A stretch of DNA of 64,000 nucleotides from Streptomyces sp. B21-083 (GCF_036898825.1 NZ_JARUND010000001.1:3100001-3164000), one strand, 5' to 3'; shown: positions 1 through 8,632, numbered from the stretch's first letter. The notes: a model not told the origin generated them from the sequence alone. A program made the numbers and translations.

Positions 1-813
1 CATGGCCGGGTGCACGCGCGCGGTGACGGACCGACCGTCCCCGGCCCGCTCGCAGATGGCGAGCAGTTTGATGGTGCAGCCCATGTTCCTGGCGGAGGCG
101 AAGTCGGAGGCGGTGACCTCGGTCATGCCCTCGCGGTAGACGTCGTCGAGGCGCACGCGCGTGTGGAAGGCGATTCCGGCGAGGATGGCGGCCTTGGCGG
201 CGGCGTCGAACGCCTCGACGTCGGCGGTGGGGTCGGCTTCCGCGTAGCCCAGGGCGGTGGCCTCGTCGAGGGCCTCCTGATAACCGGCGCCGGTCGAGTC
301 CATCTTGTCGAGGATGAAGTTGGTGGTGCCGTTGACGATCCCGAGGACCCGGTTCACCTTGTCGCCGGCGAGGGACTCGCGCAGCGGCCGGATGAGGGGG
401 ATGGCACCGGCGACGGCGGCCTCGTAGTAGAGGTCCGCGTCGTGCTCCTCGGCGGCGGCGTGGAGGGCGGCGCCGTCCTGGGCGAGGAGGGCCTTGTTGG
501 CGGAGACGACGGACGCGCCGTGCTCGAAGGCGGCGGTGATGAGGGACCGCGCGGGTTCGATACCGCCGATGACCTCGACGACGACGTCGATGTCGCCTCG
601 TTTGACGAGGGCGGTGGCGTCGGTGGTGACGAGGGCCGGGTCGATGCCTTCACGGACCTTGGAGGGCCGCCGTACGGCGACGCCCGCGAGCTCGACGGGA
701 GCGCCGATCCTGGCGGCGAGATCGTCGGCGTGCGTCGTCATGATGCGCGCCACCTCTGAGCCGACGACCCCACAGCCCAGCAGCGCCACCTTCAGCGGAC
801 GCGTACGCATCAT
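1..813 (-). CDS. hom: homoserine dehydrogenase (3' end outside window)
   Basis: Catalyses the NAD(P)H-dependent conversion of aspartate semialdehyde to homoserine in threonine/methionine synthesis. The 271 visible codons begin with two adjacent ATGs (MMRTRPLKVALLGCGVVGSE), giving the Rossmann motif GxGxxG near residue 14, and contain the family signature around AALAGAIPLIRPL and the NGTTNF motif. A GAGG lies just upstream of the first ATG. The frame is still open at base 1, so the C-terminal part, including any ACT domain, is missing only because the window ends. It lies 149 bp downstream of lysA on the same strand, the order usual in Streptomyces (lysA-hom-thrC-thrB). Confidence 0.95.
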   Translation of the reverse strand, partial: MMRTRPLKVALLGCGVVGSEVARIMTTHADDLAARIGAPVELAGVAVRRPSKVREGIDPALVTTDATALVKRGDIDVVVEVIGGIEPARSLITAAFEHGASVVSANKALLAQDGAALHAAAEEHDADLYYEAAVAGAIPLIRPLRESLAGDKVNRVLGIVNGTTNFILDKMDSTGAGYQEALDEATALGYAEADPTADVEAFDAAAKAAILAGIAFHTRVRLDDVYREGMTEVTASDFASARNMGCTIKLLAICERAGDGRSVTARVHPAM

Positions 814-915
814 CCGACCTCGTTTCCTCATACCGTCTACGGTTCATAAGTCTCACTCACCGGACTGAACTTTCTATCCATCGTCCGGATCGTGAGATGT
901 CTATTTCGTTTTCCG

Positions 916-946
916 GGCGGCGGAAGACAGGAGATCTTCCGCCGCC
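916..946 (-). terminator. hairpin between lysA and hom
   Basis: A perfect 12-bp stem (GGCGGCGGAAGA with TCTTCCGCCGCC) closes a 7-nt loop 17 bp after the lysA stop codon. There is no U-tract on the minus-strand transcript, so it may only attenuate read-through into hom. Confidence 0.55.
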
Positions 947-962
947 TTCGGAGATTCTGCCG

Positions 963-2354
963 TCATCCCACGTCGAGCCGGAGCAGATCCTCCTCGGTCT
1001 CCCGCCGGACGATCACCCGGGCCTCCCCCTCCCGCACGGCGACGACGGGCGGGCGCAGGGCGTGGTTGTAGTTGCTGGCCATGGACCGGCAGTACGCGCC
1101 GGTCGCCGGCACCGCGATCAGGTCACCCGGTGCCAGGTCGGCGGGCAGGAAGGCGTCCTTGACGACGATGTCCCCGCTCTCACAGTGCTTGCCGACGACC
1201 CGCACCAGCATGGGCGCGGCCTCGGAGGTCCGGGAGACGAGCGCGACGCTGTATTCGGCGTCGTACAACGCGGTCCGGATGTTGTCCGACATCCCGCCGT
1301 CGACGGAGACATACGTGCGCAGCCCGTCGAGAGGCTTGATGGTGCCGACCTCGTAGAGGGTGAAGGCGGTGGGCCCGACGATGGCGCGCCCGGGCTCGAC
1401 GGAGATACGGGGAGTACGGAGCCGAGCGCCCTCACACTCCCGGCTGACGATCTCGTGGAGCGCCTTGGCGATCTCGTGCGGCTCGCGCGGGTCGTCGGCG
1501 CTGGTGTAGGCGATACCGAGCCCACCCCCGAGGTCGATCTCGGGCAGCTCGATCCCGTGCTCGTCACGAATGTCCTTGAGCAGCCCCACGACGCGATGGG
1601 CGGCGACCTCGAACCCGGACATGTCGAAGATCTGCGACCCGATGTGCGAGTGAATGCCGATCAGCTCGAGTCCATCGAGCTGAAGAGCCCGCCGCACGGC
1701 CTCGGCGGCCTGTCCGCCGGCCAGCGGAATGCCGAACTTCTGGTCCTCGTGGGCGGTGGCGATGAATTCGTGAGTATGGGCTTCCACGCCCACGGTGATA
1801 CGGATCTGCACGCGCTGCCGCTTACCGAGGGACTGCGCGATGTGGGCGACGCGCACGATCTCCTGGAAGGAGTCGAGCACGATCCGCCCGACACCGGCGC
1901 GGATGGCGGTCTCGATCTCGTCAACGGACTTGTTGTTGCCGTGGAAGGCGATGCGGTCGGCGGGCATCCCCGCGGAGAGAGCGGTGGTGAGCTCGCCCCC
2001 GGAACAGACATCGAGGTTGAGCCCTTCGTCGTGCAGCCAGCGCACGACGGCCCGGGAGAGAAACGCCTTGCCGGCATAGAAGACGTCGGCGTCGGCCCCG
2101 AAGGCGGTACGCCACGCACGGGCGCGCTCCCGGAAGTCGACCTCGTCGATGAGGTAGGCCGGGGTGCCGAACTCCTCGGCGAGCGCCGTGACCTCGACCC
2201 CTCCGACGGTGACGACACCGTCGGGCGTACGGGCGACGGTCGACGCCCAGACCTTCGGGTCCAGGTGGTTGAGGTCGGCGGGCGGCGCGGAGGGGTGGCC
2301 CTCGGGCAGCACATCGGCGTGACGGGGCCCGGCGGGGTGTGCGGAACGGCTCAT
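963..2354 (-). CDS. lysA: diaminopimelate decarboxylase
   Basis: PLP enzyme that decarboxylates meso-diaminopimelate to lysine, the last step of lysine synthesis. The 463-aa protein starts at ATG 2354 (MSRSAHPAG), the start typical of Streptomyces LysA. Visible motifs are VFYAGKAFL, holding the PLP lysine, SGGELTTAL, HGNNKS, IHSHIGSQI, the phosphate-binding DLGGGLGIAY, EPGRAIVG and GAYCRSMASNYN near the end. The same frame is open for 270 further codons upstream, but these overlap nrtL and lack family sequence. It sits 34 bp after nrtL, suggesting co-transcription. Confidence 0.97.
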   Translation of the reverse strand: MSRSAHPAGPRHADVLPEGHPSAPPADLNHLDPKVWASTVARTPDGVVTVGGVEVTALAEEFGTPAYLIDEVDFRERARAWRTAFGADADVFYAGKAFLSRAVVRWLHDEGLNLDVCSGGELTTALSAGMPADRIAFHGNNKSVDEIETAIRAGVGRIVLDSFQEIVRVAHIAQSLGKRQRVQIRITVGVEAHTHEFIATAHEDQKFGIPLAGGQAAEAVRRALQLDGLELIGIHSHIGSQIFDMSGFEVAAHRVVGLLKDIRDEHGIELPEIDLGGGLGIAYTSADDPREPHEIAKALHEIVSRECEGARLRTPRISVEPGRAIVGPTAFTLYEVGTIKPLDGLRTYVSVDGGMSDNIRTALYDAEYSVALVSRTSEAAPMLVRVVGKHCESGDIVVKDAFLPADLAPGDLIAVPATGAYCRSMASNYNHALRPPVVAVREGEARVIVRRETEEDLLRLDVG

Positions 2355-2388
2355 GACTGCGTGCTTCCTCAGAGGTGTCAGAGGTGAT

Positions 2389-3408
2389 TCAAAGATATTC
2401 GGGTGCGTCGATACCGAGCAGGGACAGGCCGCCGGCCAGCACCGTCCCGGCGGCTTCGGCGAGCGCGAGCCGGGCTCGGTGGGCGGCCGAGGGTTTCTCG
2501 TCGCCGAGCGGCAGCACGATGGGGAGGAAGGCGAGCGTGGCATCGGCAAGGGTGACGAGATGCCGGGCGAGCCGGTCCGGGGCGCGGTGGGTGGCGGCGC
2601 CGAGGAGCAGACGGGGGTGGTCGGCGAGGACGACGTGAAGGGGGGCCGGTACGTCGTCCAGGTCACCGGCGTACGCGGCGAAGCCGAGGTCGGCGGCGTT
2701 CCGGCCGAGGGCGCGGGTACGGGCGTAGGCGTAACGCACCCGGAAGAGGGGGTTGCTCTCCCGCTGGACCAGATGCTCGGCGCCGACCCGGACCCGGTCG
2801 TGCGGGGCGGGATGAAGAAGCGCCCAGCGGGCGGCGTCGGGGCCGAGGGGGGCGGGGTCGCTGCGGGCGGGGGGAAGGTTGCGGAGGTCAAGGACCTCGA
2901 CGTACCGCTCGCCTCGGTCGCCCTGTTCTCCGGTGCCGCCGCGGTGGAACTGAACGCGGGCGCCTTGGGTGGCGACGATCCGTGCGACCGCGTCGGCGAC
3001 GGCTTCGGCTCGGGGTTCGTGGGCGAGGGGCAGCCGTACCGACAGCAACTGTCCGGCGAGGGCGTCGCCGTGTCCGTAGCGCAGGCCCTGGCTGAGGATC
3101 TCCCGTACGAGGGCTGCGGGGGCGGCGCTGTCGAGGCTGATGTTGAGGAATCCGGGCCCGGTGATCTCGACGCCACGGACGCCGGGTGCGGCGCTGATCC
3201 GCTCGCACAGGACCTCGGCGACGTATCGGGGGGTGCGGCCGGCGGGCCGGGCCAGCTGCAGCGCGATGTTCGTGGCGTAGTCCCCGGAGCCGCCGGGCCT
3301 TGGCGCCGCGACGACGGCGCGTGCGGGGACGGCGACGGTCAGTTCTCCCGCGTCGACAGCACGACGTACCGCGCACAGCACGGTACGGGAGAGCTCGACG
3401 GGGGTCAC
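2389..3408 (-). CDS. nrtL: ArgS-related anticodon-binding protein NrtL
   Basis: A 339-aa relative of arginyl-tRNA synthetase. It keeps the ArgS-type N-terminal additional domain (ATNIALQLARPAG, ITGPGFLNISL) and a C-terminal DALR anticodon-binding-like helical domain (FRVRYAYARTRALGR to the end), but lacks the HIGH and KMSKS catalytic motifs, so it should not charge tRNA. In streptomycetes this gene is found immediately upstream of lysA; its function is not established. The GTG start at 3408 (VTPVELSRTV) is chosen because homology begins there; the upstream open frame is low-complexity. Confidence 0.85.
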   Translation of the reverse strand: MTPVELSRTVLCAVRRAVDAGELTVAVPARAVVAAPRPGGSGDYATNIALQLARPAGRTPRYVAEVLCERISAAPGVRGVEITGPGFLNISLDSAAPAALVREILSQGLRYGHGDALAGQLLSVRLPLAHEPRAEAVADAVARIVATQGARVQFHRGGTGEQGDRGERYVEVLDLRNLPPARSDPAPLGPDAARWALLHPAPHDRVRVGAEHLVQRESNPLFRVRYAYARTRALGRNAADLGFAAYAGDLDDVPAPLHVVLADHPRLLLGAATHRAPDRLARHLVTLADATLAFLPIVLPLGDEKPSAAHRARLALAEAAGTVLAGGLSLLGIDAPEYL

Positions 3409-3562
3409 GGGACCAGCGTATGGGAGGAGGGGGGTGGGTAGGCGACTGGGTTTGCGGTGCGTCCGGCATGTGGACGGAGGGGGAGGAGGAGAGGGGAAGA
3501 GAATGAGGTGGAGAGGGGAAGAGAAGGGGTGGAACGAACAGAGGGAACGGCGAATGCCGGTC

Positions 3563-4060
3563 TCAGCCGCCGACACCCCGGCCGGCACGCTCGGCTTCTC
3601 CGGGGGCGCCGAGGGGGTCAACGGATCCGAGGGGCGGCACGGCCGCAGGTTCGAGGGGAGGCCCGAGGGCGCTCCCAAGGGAGGCGCCGTCCCGCCCACG
3701 CTCGGCCAACTGCTGTACGAGGCTGATGAGTTCGGAAGGGTCGAAGGGCTTGGCGAGAAACGCGTCGACGCCGACCTCCAGCCCCGCCTCGACCTCGTAC
3801 TCCGTACAGGCGCTGATGATGGCGAGGGGCAGGTCGCGGGTACGGGGATCGGCACGCAGCCGGGCGGCGGTGCGCAGACCGTCGAGCCGGGGCATCGCGA
3901 CGTCGAGGGTGACCACATCGGGGCAGACCTGATGAACGACATCCAGACACTCGGCACCATCAGCCGCGGTCACGACCTCGAAACCCTCCAGTTCGAGGTT
4001 GACCCTGATCAGCTGCCGGATGACCTTGTTGTCGTCCACAACAAGCACCCGGCCGGACAC
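3563..4060 (-). CDS. single-domain response regulator
   Basis: Receiver-only regulator of about 165 aa. Visible are the acidic pocket LVVDDNKV, the phospho-acceptor aspartate in VVTLDVAMPRLDG, the conserved Ser/Thr strand LAIISACTE and the lysine in LAKPFDPSEL. About 45 Pro/Gly-rich residues follow and there is no DNA-binding domain, so it probably acts by protein contact. No kinase is adjacent. The GTG at 4060 (VSGRVLVVDD) is preferred because the receiver starts there; a GTG at 4123 would add 21 non-conserved residues. Confidence 0.85.
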   Translation of the reverse strand: MSGRVLVVDDNKVIRQLIRVNLELEGFEVVTAADGAECLDVVHQVCPDVVTLDVAMPRLDGLRTAARLRADPRTRDLPLAIISACTEYEVEAGLEVGVDAFLAKPFDPSELISLVQQLAERGRDGASLGSALGPPLEPAAVPPLGSVDPLGAPGEAERAGRGVGG

Positions 4061-4233
4061 GCCTGGCACAAGTCGAGGGTAGGTCGAGACCGGCCACCGC
4101 GTCCGGCTTTTGCCTACTTCCACAGCCCCGATCGAACACCGGCCGGGTCCGCCGCAGGCTCCCGAAACCCGTTCCTGATCACCCCGAACGAGCTGGTAGG
4201 GTTCTACCCGTCACAGCGCAACGCGCCAGACAC

Positions 4234-4305
4234 GCCCCCGTAGCTCAGGGGATAGAGCAACGGCCTCCGGAGCCGTGTGCGCAGGTTCGAATCCTGCCGG
4301 GGGCA
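4234..4305 (+). tRNA. tRNA-Arg (anticodon CCG)
   Basis: 72-nt cloverleaf. The acceptor stem GCCCCCG pairs with CGGGGGC (4298-4304). The anticodon stem ACGGC/GCCGT encloses loop CTCCGGA (anticodon CCG, reading CGG). The T arm is GCAGG-TTCGAAT-CCTGC. CCA is not encoded. A TAGGGT at 4197-4202 could be its -10 box. The gene is the attachment site of the integrative element that follows. Confidence 0.95.
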
Positions 4306-4307
4306 CT
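4265..4307 (+). repeat. attL core (inside tRNA-Arg)
   Basis: 43-bp copy running from the anticodon loop to just past the tRNA 3' end. It matches 8633-8675 at 42 of 43 positions; the only difference is A at 4290 versus G at 8658 in the T loop. Confidence 0.9.
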
Positions 4308-4360
4308 CGCCATACAGCCAGCACGAATCATGCGCTGAGCTGGGCGGATGCCGACTTGAG

Positions 4361-4393
4361 AGAGCGGGAGTCAGTCTCACTGACTCCCGCTCT
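4361..4393. terminator. perfect hairpin downstream of tRNA-Arg
   Basis: 13-bp perfect stem (AGAGCGGGAGTCA with its complement at 4381-4393) and a 7-nt loop, followed by a pyrimidine-rich stretch. It lies inside the element and probably terminates the tRNA transcript, replacing the host terminator displaced to 8683-8721. Confidence 0.7.
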
Positions 4394-4415
4394 TTCTTGC
4401 TCTCTCTCACTGTCC

Positions 4416-4434
4416 ACGCACTATCTGCGATACA
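4416..4434 (+). repeat. 19-bp direct repeat, left copy
   Basis: ACGCACTATCTGCGATACA. A copy with one change lies at 8539-8557, near the other end of the element. Position and orientation suit integrase arm sites, but that role is inferred. Confidence 0.6.
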
Positions 4435-4474
4435 CGAGACACCCGTCCGACGCGTTCGCGAGAGGCTATGTGGC

Positions 4475-4999
4475 ATGGATGCAGGATTGGCTGCGGTGCT
4501 CGGTGCGGTCGCAGGCTCCCTCGCAACGACGGGAGCCGCCTTCGCCACTGGGTGGGCTGCGCGTGAGCAAACCAGGATCGCGGCACGTGCCGAAGACCGA
4601 CGCCAAAGACGAGAGCCCCGTAACGACATCTACAAGCGTTTCATCGACGCCGCTAGGGAAATGGAGCATCACACACAGCTTGATCCTCCTCTCGTGGCCA
4701 GACCTGAGGATGATCTAGACGTAAGCCAGTACCCCGCCGTAGTCGCACGCGCCGCCCACAGAGTGCGAGAGGCATGGATAGACGTTGCGTTGGTTGGGCC
4801 ACCAGAGGTCGAACGAATAGCCTGCGACATCGAGCGGAGTTCGAAGGCTTGCGCGGAACTAGTTCGGGCCCACACCTCATCCTCATTCTTTTTGATCCCG
4901 ACCCGTCACACGCCTGAAGAACTCCCGGGCCTACTGGCAGACTTCATCACCGCTGCACGGGAGGCTCTCGCTGACGATGGAACAGGCGATCGTAAGTAG
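4475..4999 (+). CDS. small membrane-anchored protein of the integrative element
   Basis: 174-aa protein of unknown function. ATG 4475 (MDAGLAAVLGAVAG) begins a single hydrophobic N-terminal helix (about residues 3-27), followed by a charged, probably helical cytoplasmic region (AAREQTRIAARAEDRRQRRE) and a mixed C-terminal part. Proteins of this shape, with one N-terminal helix followed by an Arg/Glu-rich stretch, are common next to integrases in Streptomyces elements. It faces the integrase gene convergently. No catalytic motif is visible. The open frame extends upstream into the tRNA, which is why the first internal ATG before the hydrophobic segment is chosen. Confidence 0.65.
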   Translation: MDAGLAAVLGAVAGSLATTGAAFATGWAAREQTRIAARAEDRRQRREPRNDIYKRFIDAAREMEHHTQLDPPLVARPEDDLDVSQYPAVVARAAHRVREAWIDVALVGPPEVERIACDIERSSKACAELVRAHTSSSFFLIPTRHTPEELPGLLADFITAAREALADDGTGDRK

Positions 5000-5032
5000 A
5001 ACGCGCCTGAGCGCCCCATTCACACGCCGTGT

Positions 5033-6493
5033 CTAGTCGCCCTCTTCTTCCAGCGCCCTTGCGATCTTCTCGTTGGCCGCTTCCTCGTGTCCGTCGATAC
5101 AGCCGTGGTAGCGGCGGTGGATCACTTCCGGGGAGTTGCCGACGCGCCGGGCCACCTCAGCGATCGGTACTCCCGCGTTGAGCCATCGCGTGATGCATGC
5201 GTGCCGCAGGTCGTAGGGGCGCCCGGCGAGCGGCGAGTCGACGCGGTCCGGCGGGAGGGCGAACAGTCGTGCCTCCTCCCACACGCGCCAGTACGTGGAT
5301 GAGCCGACGACTCCCCCGCGCTCGTTCCCGAACACCCGCCCCTCCTTGGCGGTCCCGAACTCCTTCAGGTGGGCCTGAAGGATGGCGACCAGGACGGGCG
5401 GGATGGGGACCGGACGGTCCGTGTCTGCCTCACGCGCCTTCAGGCCCCGGCGGTCGTGCCGCTCCCCCGAGTCGGTCCACTGCTTCCCGGAGACGGGACG
5501 CGTCTCCCGCAGCGTCAGCGTGCCCCAACCCGACTCCGGTAGGTGGCAGTCAGAGAGCCTCAGTCCCACCGCCTCAGCGGGTCGGAGCCCCGCGTAGTAG
5601 AGCACCCCGTAGAACGCCGTCAGGCGCCGCCCACGGTTGCGGTCCCATGAGCCGACGTACGAGACGGCGGTGAGCAACTGGCGCCCCTGTACGGCGTTCA
5701 CGAGGACACGTCGGTCCACCACCGCTCCGGAGCCTACGCGCTTCTTGTGGGCCCCTTGCAGGGGGTTCTCCGGGAGTTCCTTGGTGGCCACCGCGTGTTC
5801 GAGGGCGGTGTTCAGGGCGCGGCGCCGCCGCTTGTGCGTCTCCCCCGCCGCCGGGGTTCCGTCCAGTCGATAGCTGAGGCGGTACAGCACGTCCTCGAAC
5901 ACCCCTGCGTCGACCAGGTCGGCAACCGGCCGATCCTCCGTCGTGAGCCACTCGTACGCGGCCTTCAGTTCGGCCGGCGGATCGTCCCCCGCGTTCGCGG
6001 GCACGATCCCCCACCGGAACGCGAGCCGTAGGAGCGTGTCGTCAGGGGCCCCCTCGCGCTTCACCATGGCCAGCGCCACCGCCGCAAGCCCGTCCGCCAT
6101 GCCCTCACGTGTCTTCGCAGCGCTCATGCGCCACCGCCCTGCCAGGTACTTCCGGCAGAACTCGAACCACCGCAGCGACGGCTTGGCCTCAGCCGCCGTT
6201 GCCGCCGCCTCAGTCACCGCACGGACTTCGGACTCAGGCTGTCCACTGGAGATCTCGAACGCTTCCCCCCGACGCATGGCCTGCCGGAGCTCCGAACGTC
6301 GGCTCTCGGCAAGTGCAGACGTGGCGAACGTCGCGCTGCTCACCTTCCCGCCTACGACCCAACGGAGTTGATACGGACGCGCCTTCCGGTCAACCCTCGT
6401 GACCTTCCACAGCCGGACATCGAGGGAGTACCCCGATCGGGCCGACCCGTGCGGGCGGACGGCCGGGGTGGTGACGTCTTCCGTCGTGCTCAC
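5033..6493 (-). CDS. int: tyrosine site-specific integrase
   Basis: 486-aa phage-type integrase that recombines attP with the tRNA-Arg gene. It has an N-terminal AP2/arm-binding-like part and a SAM-like core-binding part, then the catalytic domain. The first arginine is in YYAGLRPAEAVGLRL, the second in PYDLRHACITRWL (about R430), and the nucleophile is Y462 in VIHRRYHG. The usual histidine before box II is Tyr and the LGH motif reads VGN, substitutions also seen in active actinobacterial integrases. The GTG start overlaps the xis stop by 4 bp, so translation is coupled. Confidence 0.93.
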   Translation of the reverse strand: MSTTEDVTTPAVRPHGSARSGYSLDVRLWKVTRVDRKARPYQLRWVVGGKVSSATFATSALAESRRSELRQAMRRGEAFEISSGQPESEVRAVTEAAATAAEAKPSLRWFEFCRKYLAGRWRMSAAKTREGMADGLAAVALAMVKREGAPDDTLLRLAFRWGIVPANAGDDPPAELKAAYEWLTTEDRPVADLVDAGVFEDVLYRLSYRLDGTPAAGETHKRRRRALNTALEHAVATKELPENPLQGAHKKRVGSGAVVDRRVLVNAVQGRQLLTAVSYVGSWDRNRGRRLTAFYGVLYYAGLRPAEAVGLRLSDCHLPESGWGTLTLRETRPVSGKQWTDSGERHDRRGLKAREADTDRPVPIPPVLVAILQAHLKEFGTAKEGRVFGNERGGVVGSSTYWRVWEEARLFALPPDRVDSPLAGRPYDLRHACITRWLNAGVPIAEVARRVGNSPEVIHRRYHGCIDGHEEAANEKIARALEEEGD

Positions 6494-6684
6494 GCAGCGT
6501 CCTCCCGCTCGTTAAGCCAGCGCTCGTACTCGGATCGGCGGATACGCACGTCACCGTTCGGCAGCTTGATGGCGCGGGGTCCCTTCCCGAGTTGGCGCCA
6601 CCGGTAGAAGGTCGACGGGGCAACCTTCAGGTCCGCGAGCACCTCGGAAACGGTCATTTTCTCGTCCATCGGGCGGGCGCTCAT
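6490..6684 (-). CDS. xis: excisionase (MerR-like HTH)
   Basis: 64-aa DNA-binding protein. The stretch MTVSEVLADLKVAPSTFYRW is the helix-turn-helix of the excisionase/MerR family, followed by the wing GKGPRAIKLPNGDVRIRRS and a YERWL tail. It should bend DNA at att sites and direct the integrase toward excision. It starts with ATG 6684, overlapping the HNH stop codon, and its own stop overlaps the integrase GTG, giving a three-gene coupled operon. Confidence 0.88.
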   Translation of the reverse strand: MSARPMDEKMTVSEVLADLKVAPSTFYRWRQLGKGPRAIKLPNGDVRIRRSEYERWLNEREDAA

Positions 6685-7127
6685 GCCGCCGTCCTTTCGG
6701 ATTCGATCGGGTCGTTCAGGACCGATTCGGGCAGGCCACGGGGCGACCGATGCGCAGTCGAGTCGGGCAGCCTACTGGCGGCGTAGATCGGGTGGTTGGC
6801 GTGTGCGAGTCGGGCCAGTACCGGGAGGCCGGTCGGGCGGATGACGGGGCGAGTCGGGTCGATCTGGCGCAGCAGCAACAGAGCCAGGGAGAGCGGGAAG
6901 CGGTCACCTTTGCGGTGGTTGCAGTCCAGGCAGGCCAGCACGAGCGCGGTGACCGTGGCCGTGCGCCACAGCGAGTTGGGCACGATGTGATCGAGCGTCG
7001 CTTCCCGCACGGTGGCGAACGGGCGACGGCAGTAGGCGCAGCGCAGCCCGTGGCGCTCAGCGAGCTGCCGTCGACGCAAGCGGCGCGTCTCAGTCTTGAT
7101 CCGGCGAGCGGCCGTGGTCGCGGTCAC
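6681..7127 (-). CDS. HNH endonuclease-like protein
   Basis: 148-aa protein with the HNH/McrA fold pattern: CAYCRRPF (first CxxC), DHIVPNSL (catalytic His within DHxxP), then CLDCNHRKGDR (second CxxC and the Asn of HNN). It could nick or cut DNA during element mobilisation or act in competition with other elements; the target is unknown. The GTG start at 7127 gives the basic N-terminus typical of these proteins. It is the first gene of the HNH-xis-int operon. Confidence 0.82.
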   Translation of the reverse strand: MTATTAARRIKTETRRLRRRQLAERHGLRCAYCRRPFATVREATLDHIVPNSLWRTATVTALVLACLDCNHRKGDRFPLSLALLLLRQIDPTRPVIRPTGLPVLARLAHANHPIYAASRLPDSTAHRSPRGLPESVLNDPIESERTAA

Positions 7128-7860
7128 CAGTCCGCCCGCAGGGACCGTGTCCAGCGGTGGTCGCGGTCCGGCGGGACCTCCCAGACGAGTGGGCGCCCGA
7201 AGGTTGCCCGCCCGGCAGGGCGGTCCTCATTGCTCTTAGAGGCTTGTGGCGGCACCGATCCGCCACGTGGGAGCGATCCGCCACGTGATCACCCCCTCTG
7301 ACCGGCACTGTGGCGGCGTGGCGGACCTCCCGGTAGAGGGCGGGAGCCCCCCTCTACCCGCCTTACCCCGCAGGTCAGACGGCCCTACCTACCCCCTTAC
7401 CGGGGTAAGGACCTCCCTCAATCTCACGGCCCCTCCCACAGACCGCTCTGACCCGGGGCGGCGGCGCGCCGGACCGCAACCGGTAGCGCGGGCCCCCCTC
7501 TACCCGTGGGCGACGCCAGGGGGATGACTCGGGCAAGTACCGGAGTAAGCGGAATGAGCCGGAGAACGGTCCAGGGAGGCAAAGGCACCCCCTGCCGGAT
7601 GCCTCCAGAGAGGGGTTTTCGGGGGCTGACCTGCGCGCCTCCCCGCCTCCCTGATCGTCGATCTACACAGGTCAGATACAGGGAGGCACCCCAGGGAGGC
7701 ACTCAGGGAGAACTCCCCGCCTCCCTGGCGCCTCCCCCGCCGCTTCCCCGTAGAAACGGAACCTATTGCAGCCGATTCGAGGGCGGAACGAGAGCTGTCG
7801 CGGTAGCTCTTCAACGGTGAGAGCCGAACCGCCGGCGGGCCCCATGGCTACCCTGGGACC
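7128..7860. other. non-coding tract of the element with CAGGGAGGC repeats
   Basis: No convincing gene. Besides the CCGCCACGTG repeats it holds dispersed CAGGGAGGCA boxes at 7572, 7679 and 7692 and inverted copies at 7644 and 7718, an iteron-like arrangement. The position between the integration module and the toxin-antitoxin genes is where such elements usually carry replication or transfer genes. Confidence 0.5.
7246..7335. repeat. GATCCGCCACGTG direct repeats and flanking TGGCGG inverted copies
   Basis: Within 90 bp upstream of the HNH operon, GATCCGCCACGTG occurs twice (7258-7270 and 7276-7288) with TGTGGCGGC-type inverted copies on both sides. This is a plausible operator or replication/partition site for the element; the binding protein is not known. 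Confidence 0.5.
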
Positions 7861-8064
7861 ATGACGACACGGGAAGAGCTGCACGCGCTCATCGACCGCG
7901 TGCAGGATGACGACTTGGACGCCGTGGTGCAGACCCTGCGGCCGTTCATAGGGCCCGCGTCCCGTCCGGCGCGGCCCTCGTTCATCGGCATGGGCCGCTC
8001 CGGGCACTCCGACACGGCCGCCCGCGCGGATGAGATTCTGCGGGAAACAGGGTTCGGCGAGTGA
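7861..8064 (+). CDS. antitoxin of a VapBC-like pair
   Basis: 67-aa acidic protein (MTTREELHALIDRVQDDDLD) with an N-terminal amphipathic helix and a Pro-rich middle followed by the tail DTAARADEILRETGFGE, the usual layout of short antitoxins whose C-terminus wraps the toxin. No clear DNA-binding fold is recognisable. Its stop overlaps the GTG of the PIN gene by 4 bp, so the pair is translationally coupled. It would stabilise the element by neutralising the downstream nuclease. Confidence 0.7.
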   Translation: MTTREELHALIDRVQDDDLDAVVQTLRPFIGPASRPARPSFIGMGRSGHSDTAARADEILRETGFGE

Positions 8065-8486
8065 TCGTGGTCGACACGGGCCCGCTCGTGGCCCTGGCGG
8101 ACGCCGACGACAACCACCACGCGGCATGCGCCCGCTGGTACGACAGCGTCCACCCCCGCAACCTCGTGATCCCCGCACCGGTCATCGCGGAAGCCTGCCA
8201 CCTGATCGGCACCCGATGCGGAGCCCAGGTCGAGGCCGCGTTCCTCGACGCGCTCGCGTCCGGACAGCTCGGCACCGTCACGGGTGTCATGCCCGACGAC
8301 ATCGAGCGCATGGCCCACCTCGTACGGCAGTACGCCAGCCTCCCGCTCGGGGGCACGGACGCGTGTGTCGTCGCCATCGCGGAACGCTGGCAGGCGAAGC
8401 AGGTGGCCACCGTCGACCGACGGCATTTCAGCGTCGTACGACCCAACCACGTGCCCTCATTCGAGCTGCTGCCGTACGACCTGTAA
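8061..8486 (+). CDS. PIN-domain ribonuclease toxin (VapC-like)
   Basis: 141-aa PIN-domain RNase. The acidic metal site is complete: Asp in VVDTGPLVALADADD, Glu in IAEACHLIG, Asp in GGTDACVVAIAE and Asp in VATVDRRHF. Family members cleave tRNA or rRNA when the antitoxin is lost. The GTG start at 8061 overlaps the antitoxin TGA. It is the last gene before the right attachment site. Confidence 0.88.
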   Translation: MIVVDTGPLVALADADDNHHAACARWYDSVHPRNLVIPAPVIAEACHLIGTRCGAQVEAAFLDALASGQLGTVTGVMPDDIERMAHLVRQYASLPLGGTDACVVAIAERWQAKQVATVDRRHFSVVRPNHVPSFELLPYDL

Positions 8487-8538
8487 CCCCGCGCGGCGGG
8501 AGCTCTCCGAGCGCGCACGGCCGCAGTTTCCCGCCTCT

Positions 8539-8557
8539 ACGCATTATCTGCGATACA
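8539..8557 (+). repeat. 19-bp direct repeat, right copy
   Basis: ACGCATTATCTGCGATACA, differing from 4416-4434 by one base and in the same orientation. It lies 75 bp inside the right attachment core. Confidence 0.6.
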
Positions 8558-8632
8558 GGACGTCTTCGTCCGCCATCCGTGATCAAGGAACCCGCTAGTC
8601 AGAGCCAATACGCAAGCCGAACTCCGAATGTG

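Noticed and set aside
963..3176. Extended N-terminus for LysA (737 aa)
   Set aside because: The extra 274 residues are low-complexity Pro/Ser/Arg sequence overlapping nrtL in another frame; LysA homology begins at 2354.
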